Below, piece after piece: positions 62,958-64,000 of a stretch of DNA of 64,000 bases; position 1 is the first letter of the stretch, and each line of letters begins with the position of its first letter. The notes below the pieces were generated by a model. It was not told the DNA's origin, did no database searches, and worked only from the letters and a program-made list of their open reading frames with translations. The DNA is from Reclinomonas americana ATCC 50394. Lineage: Eukaryota > Jakobida > Jakobea > Jakobida. Made by a program: the position numbers and the translations under genes. The stretch spans positions 1,550,001 to 1,614,000 of the forward strand of contig PS015010.1 in assembly GCA_048213135.1 (NCBI GenBank), written 5' to 3'.

Positions 62958-64000
62958 CTACCTGAACTTCTGTTTCAGCGCTGCCAGCGCATCGTTCATA
63001 GGCATATCCGAAATGTCTTTTTTCGGTTGCTGATGATGTCCTTTGGGTTTGGGACCACGCTCCTGCCGTCCGGGTGCGGGAAGGGTTTGTTTTATAGAGA
63101 GTGCGATGCGTTTGCGCTGGGTGTCTACCTCCAGCACTTTTACCATTACTTTCTGGTTCAGTTTCAGCGCTTCATTGGGATCGGTGATGTACCGGTGCGA
63201 TATTTCTGAAACATGTACCAGGCCGTCCTGTTTCACACCTATATCCACGAAGGCTCCAAAGCGGGTGAGGTTGGTCACAACGCCGGGCACTTCCATGCCC
63301 ACCTGCACATCATCAATACTGTAAATATTGGCGAACTCGAAAGCCTGGGCCTCGCTGCGGGGGTCCAGTCCCGGCTTTTTCAGCTCACTGAGTATATCCT
63401 TTACCGTTAGTTCCCCTATTTCCGAGGTAACGTATTTTTTTATATCGATGTTCTTCAGCAGGTCTTCCTTACCAATAAGCGACTCCACTTCTACCTGCAT
63501 ATCTGTTGCCATGCGCTGTACCAGTGCATAAGCTTCCGGGTGAACAGCGCTGTTGTCGAGTACATCATCGCCGCCGGCAATGCGAAGGAAACCGGCGCAT
63601 TGTTCAAATGCTTTACCACCCAGGCGTGGCACTTCCAGCAATTGTTTCCTGCTGCTGAAGCGTCCCTTTTCGTTGCGGTATTTAATGATATTATCGGCCA
63701 GCGTGGTACCGATGCCGCTTACGTAACTCAGCAAATGCTTGCTGGCTGTATTCAGGTTCACCCCTACATTATTCACGCAGCTCACCACGGTAGCGGCCAG
63801 TTTTTCTTTCAGCCGGAACTGGTTGACGTCGTGCTGGTATTGTCCAACACCAATGCTTTTGGGATCGATCTTTACCAGTTCAGCCAGGGGGTCCATCAGC
63901 CGGCGGCCGATACTAACGGCGCCGCGTACGGTAATGTCCTCATTGGGGAATTCTTCACGTGCCACTTCCGATGCGGAATAAATAGAGGCCCCGTCTTCAT
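62958..64000 (-). CDS. tex: Tex-family RNA-binding transcriptional accessory protein, C-terminal part
   Basis: The frame is open to the right window edge, so only about 347 C-terminal residues are seen; a GTG in the middle of the protein at 63965 is not its start. The order is the end of the YqgF-like domain (AVSIGRRLMDPLAELVKIDP, SIGVGQYQHDVNQF), a helix-hairpin-helix pair (LLSYVSGIGTTLADNIIKYR, LEVPRLGGKAFEQCAGFLRI) and an S1 RNA-binding domain (VGMEVPGVVTNLTRFGAFVD, DGLVHVSEIS), then a basic tail. Tex binds nucleic acid and affects transcription. Confidence 0.95.
   Translation of the reverse strand, partial: EDGASIYSASEVAREEFPNEDITVRGAVSIGRRLMDPLAELVKIDPKSIGVGQYQHDVNQFRLKEKLAATVVSCVNNVGVNLNTASKHLLSYVSGIGTTLADNIIKYRNEKGRFSSRKQLLEVPRLGGKAFEQCAGFLRIAGGDDVLDNSAVHPEAYALVQRMATDMQVEVESLIGKEDLLKNIDIKKYVTSEIGELTVKDILSELKKPGLDPRSEAQAFEFANIYSIDDVQVGMEVPGVVTNLTRFGAFVDIGVKQDGLVHVSEISHRYITDPNEALKLNQKVMVKVLEVDTQRKRIALSIKQTLPAPGRQERGPKPKGHHQQPKKDISDMPMNDALAALKQKFR

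Overview
The window looks like a chromosome segment from a Bacteroidota species, most likely Chitinophagaceae. The signs are a SusC/SusD pair with ECF sigma factor and FecR anti-sigma, a type IX secretion (T9SS) C-terminal sorting domain, promoter boxes of the TAnnTTTG type, and very large secreted RHS proteins with a DUF6443-like region. No tRNA, rRNA or CRISPR array was seen.

Layout. 1-8531 is a cell-surface signalling and nutrient uptake locus. A plus-strand ECF sigma factor diverges from a minus-strand series: FecR, SusC, SusD, a twin-arginine metallophosphoesterase, and the start of a membrane protein cut by the window edge. 8697-45942 is a 37-kb RHS polymorphic toxin island. Its expressed part appears to be a six-gene minus-strand operon read from 45.9 kb to 23.9 kb: outer-membrane barrel protein, secreted Fn3-like protein, 2618-residue SpvB/TcB-like protein with a PA14 domain, LolA-like protein, 3036-residue RHS protein with a LysM-bearing tip, and a TPR lipoprotein that is probably its immunity factor. 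Downstream lie three 5'-truncated RHS fragments in tandem (C, B and A), each with a different C-terminal tip and its own small downstream gene. A fourth orphan tip (D) lies in inverted orientation. Each tandem fragment is preceded by a similar boundary block: paired short sites around terminator hairpins, a remnant or pseudogene of an IS1-family transposase, and a GC-rich repeat. The block architecture suggests a silent store of toxin tips that can be recombined onto the one full-length gene.

46.2-64 kb is ordinary chromosome: rlmH, rhomboid protease, tilS, a TPR protein, etfBA, an SRPBCC protein, two unknown proteins, a secreted esterase-like protein, a T9SS cargo protein, a bifunctional-nuclease-family protein, ispE, a VOC protein, ornithine aminotransferase, a VIT1-family transporter, a methyltransferase, a cation diffusion facilitator and the 3' part of tex. 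Small dispersed repeats occupy several of its intergenic gaps.

All family names rest on reading motifs and architecture by eye. No database search was run.
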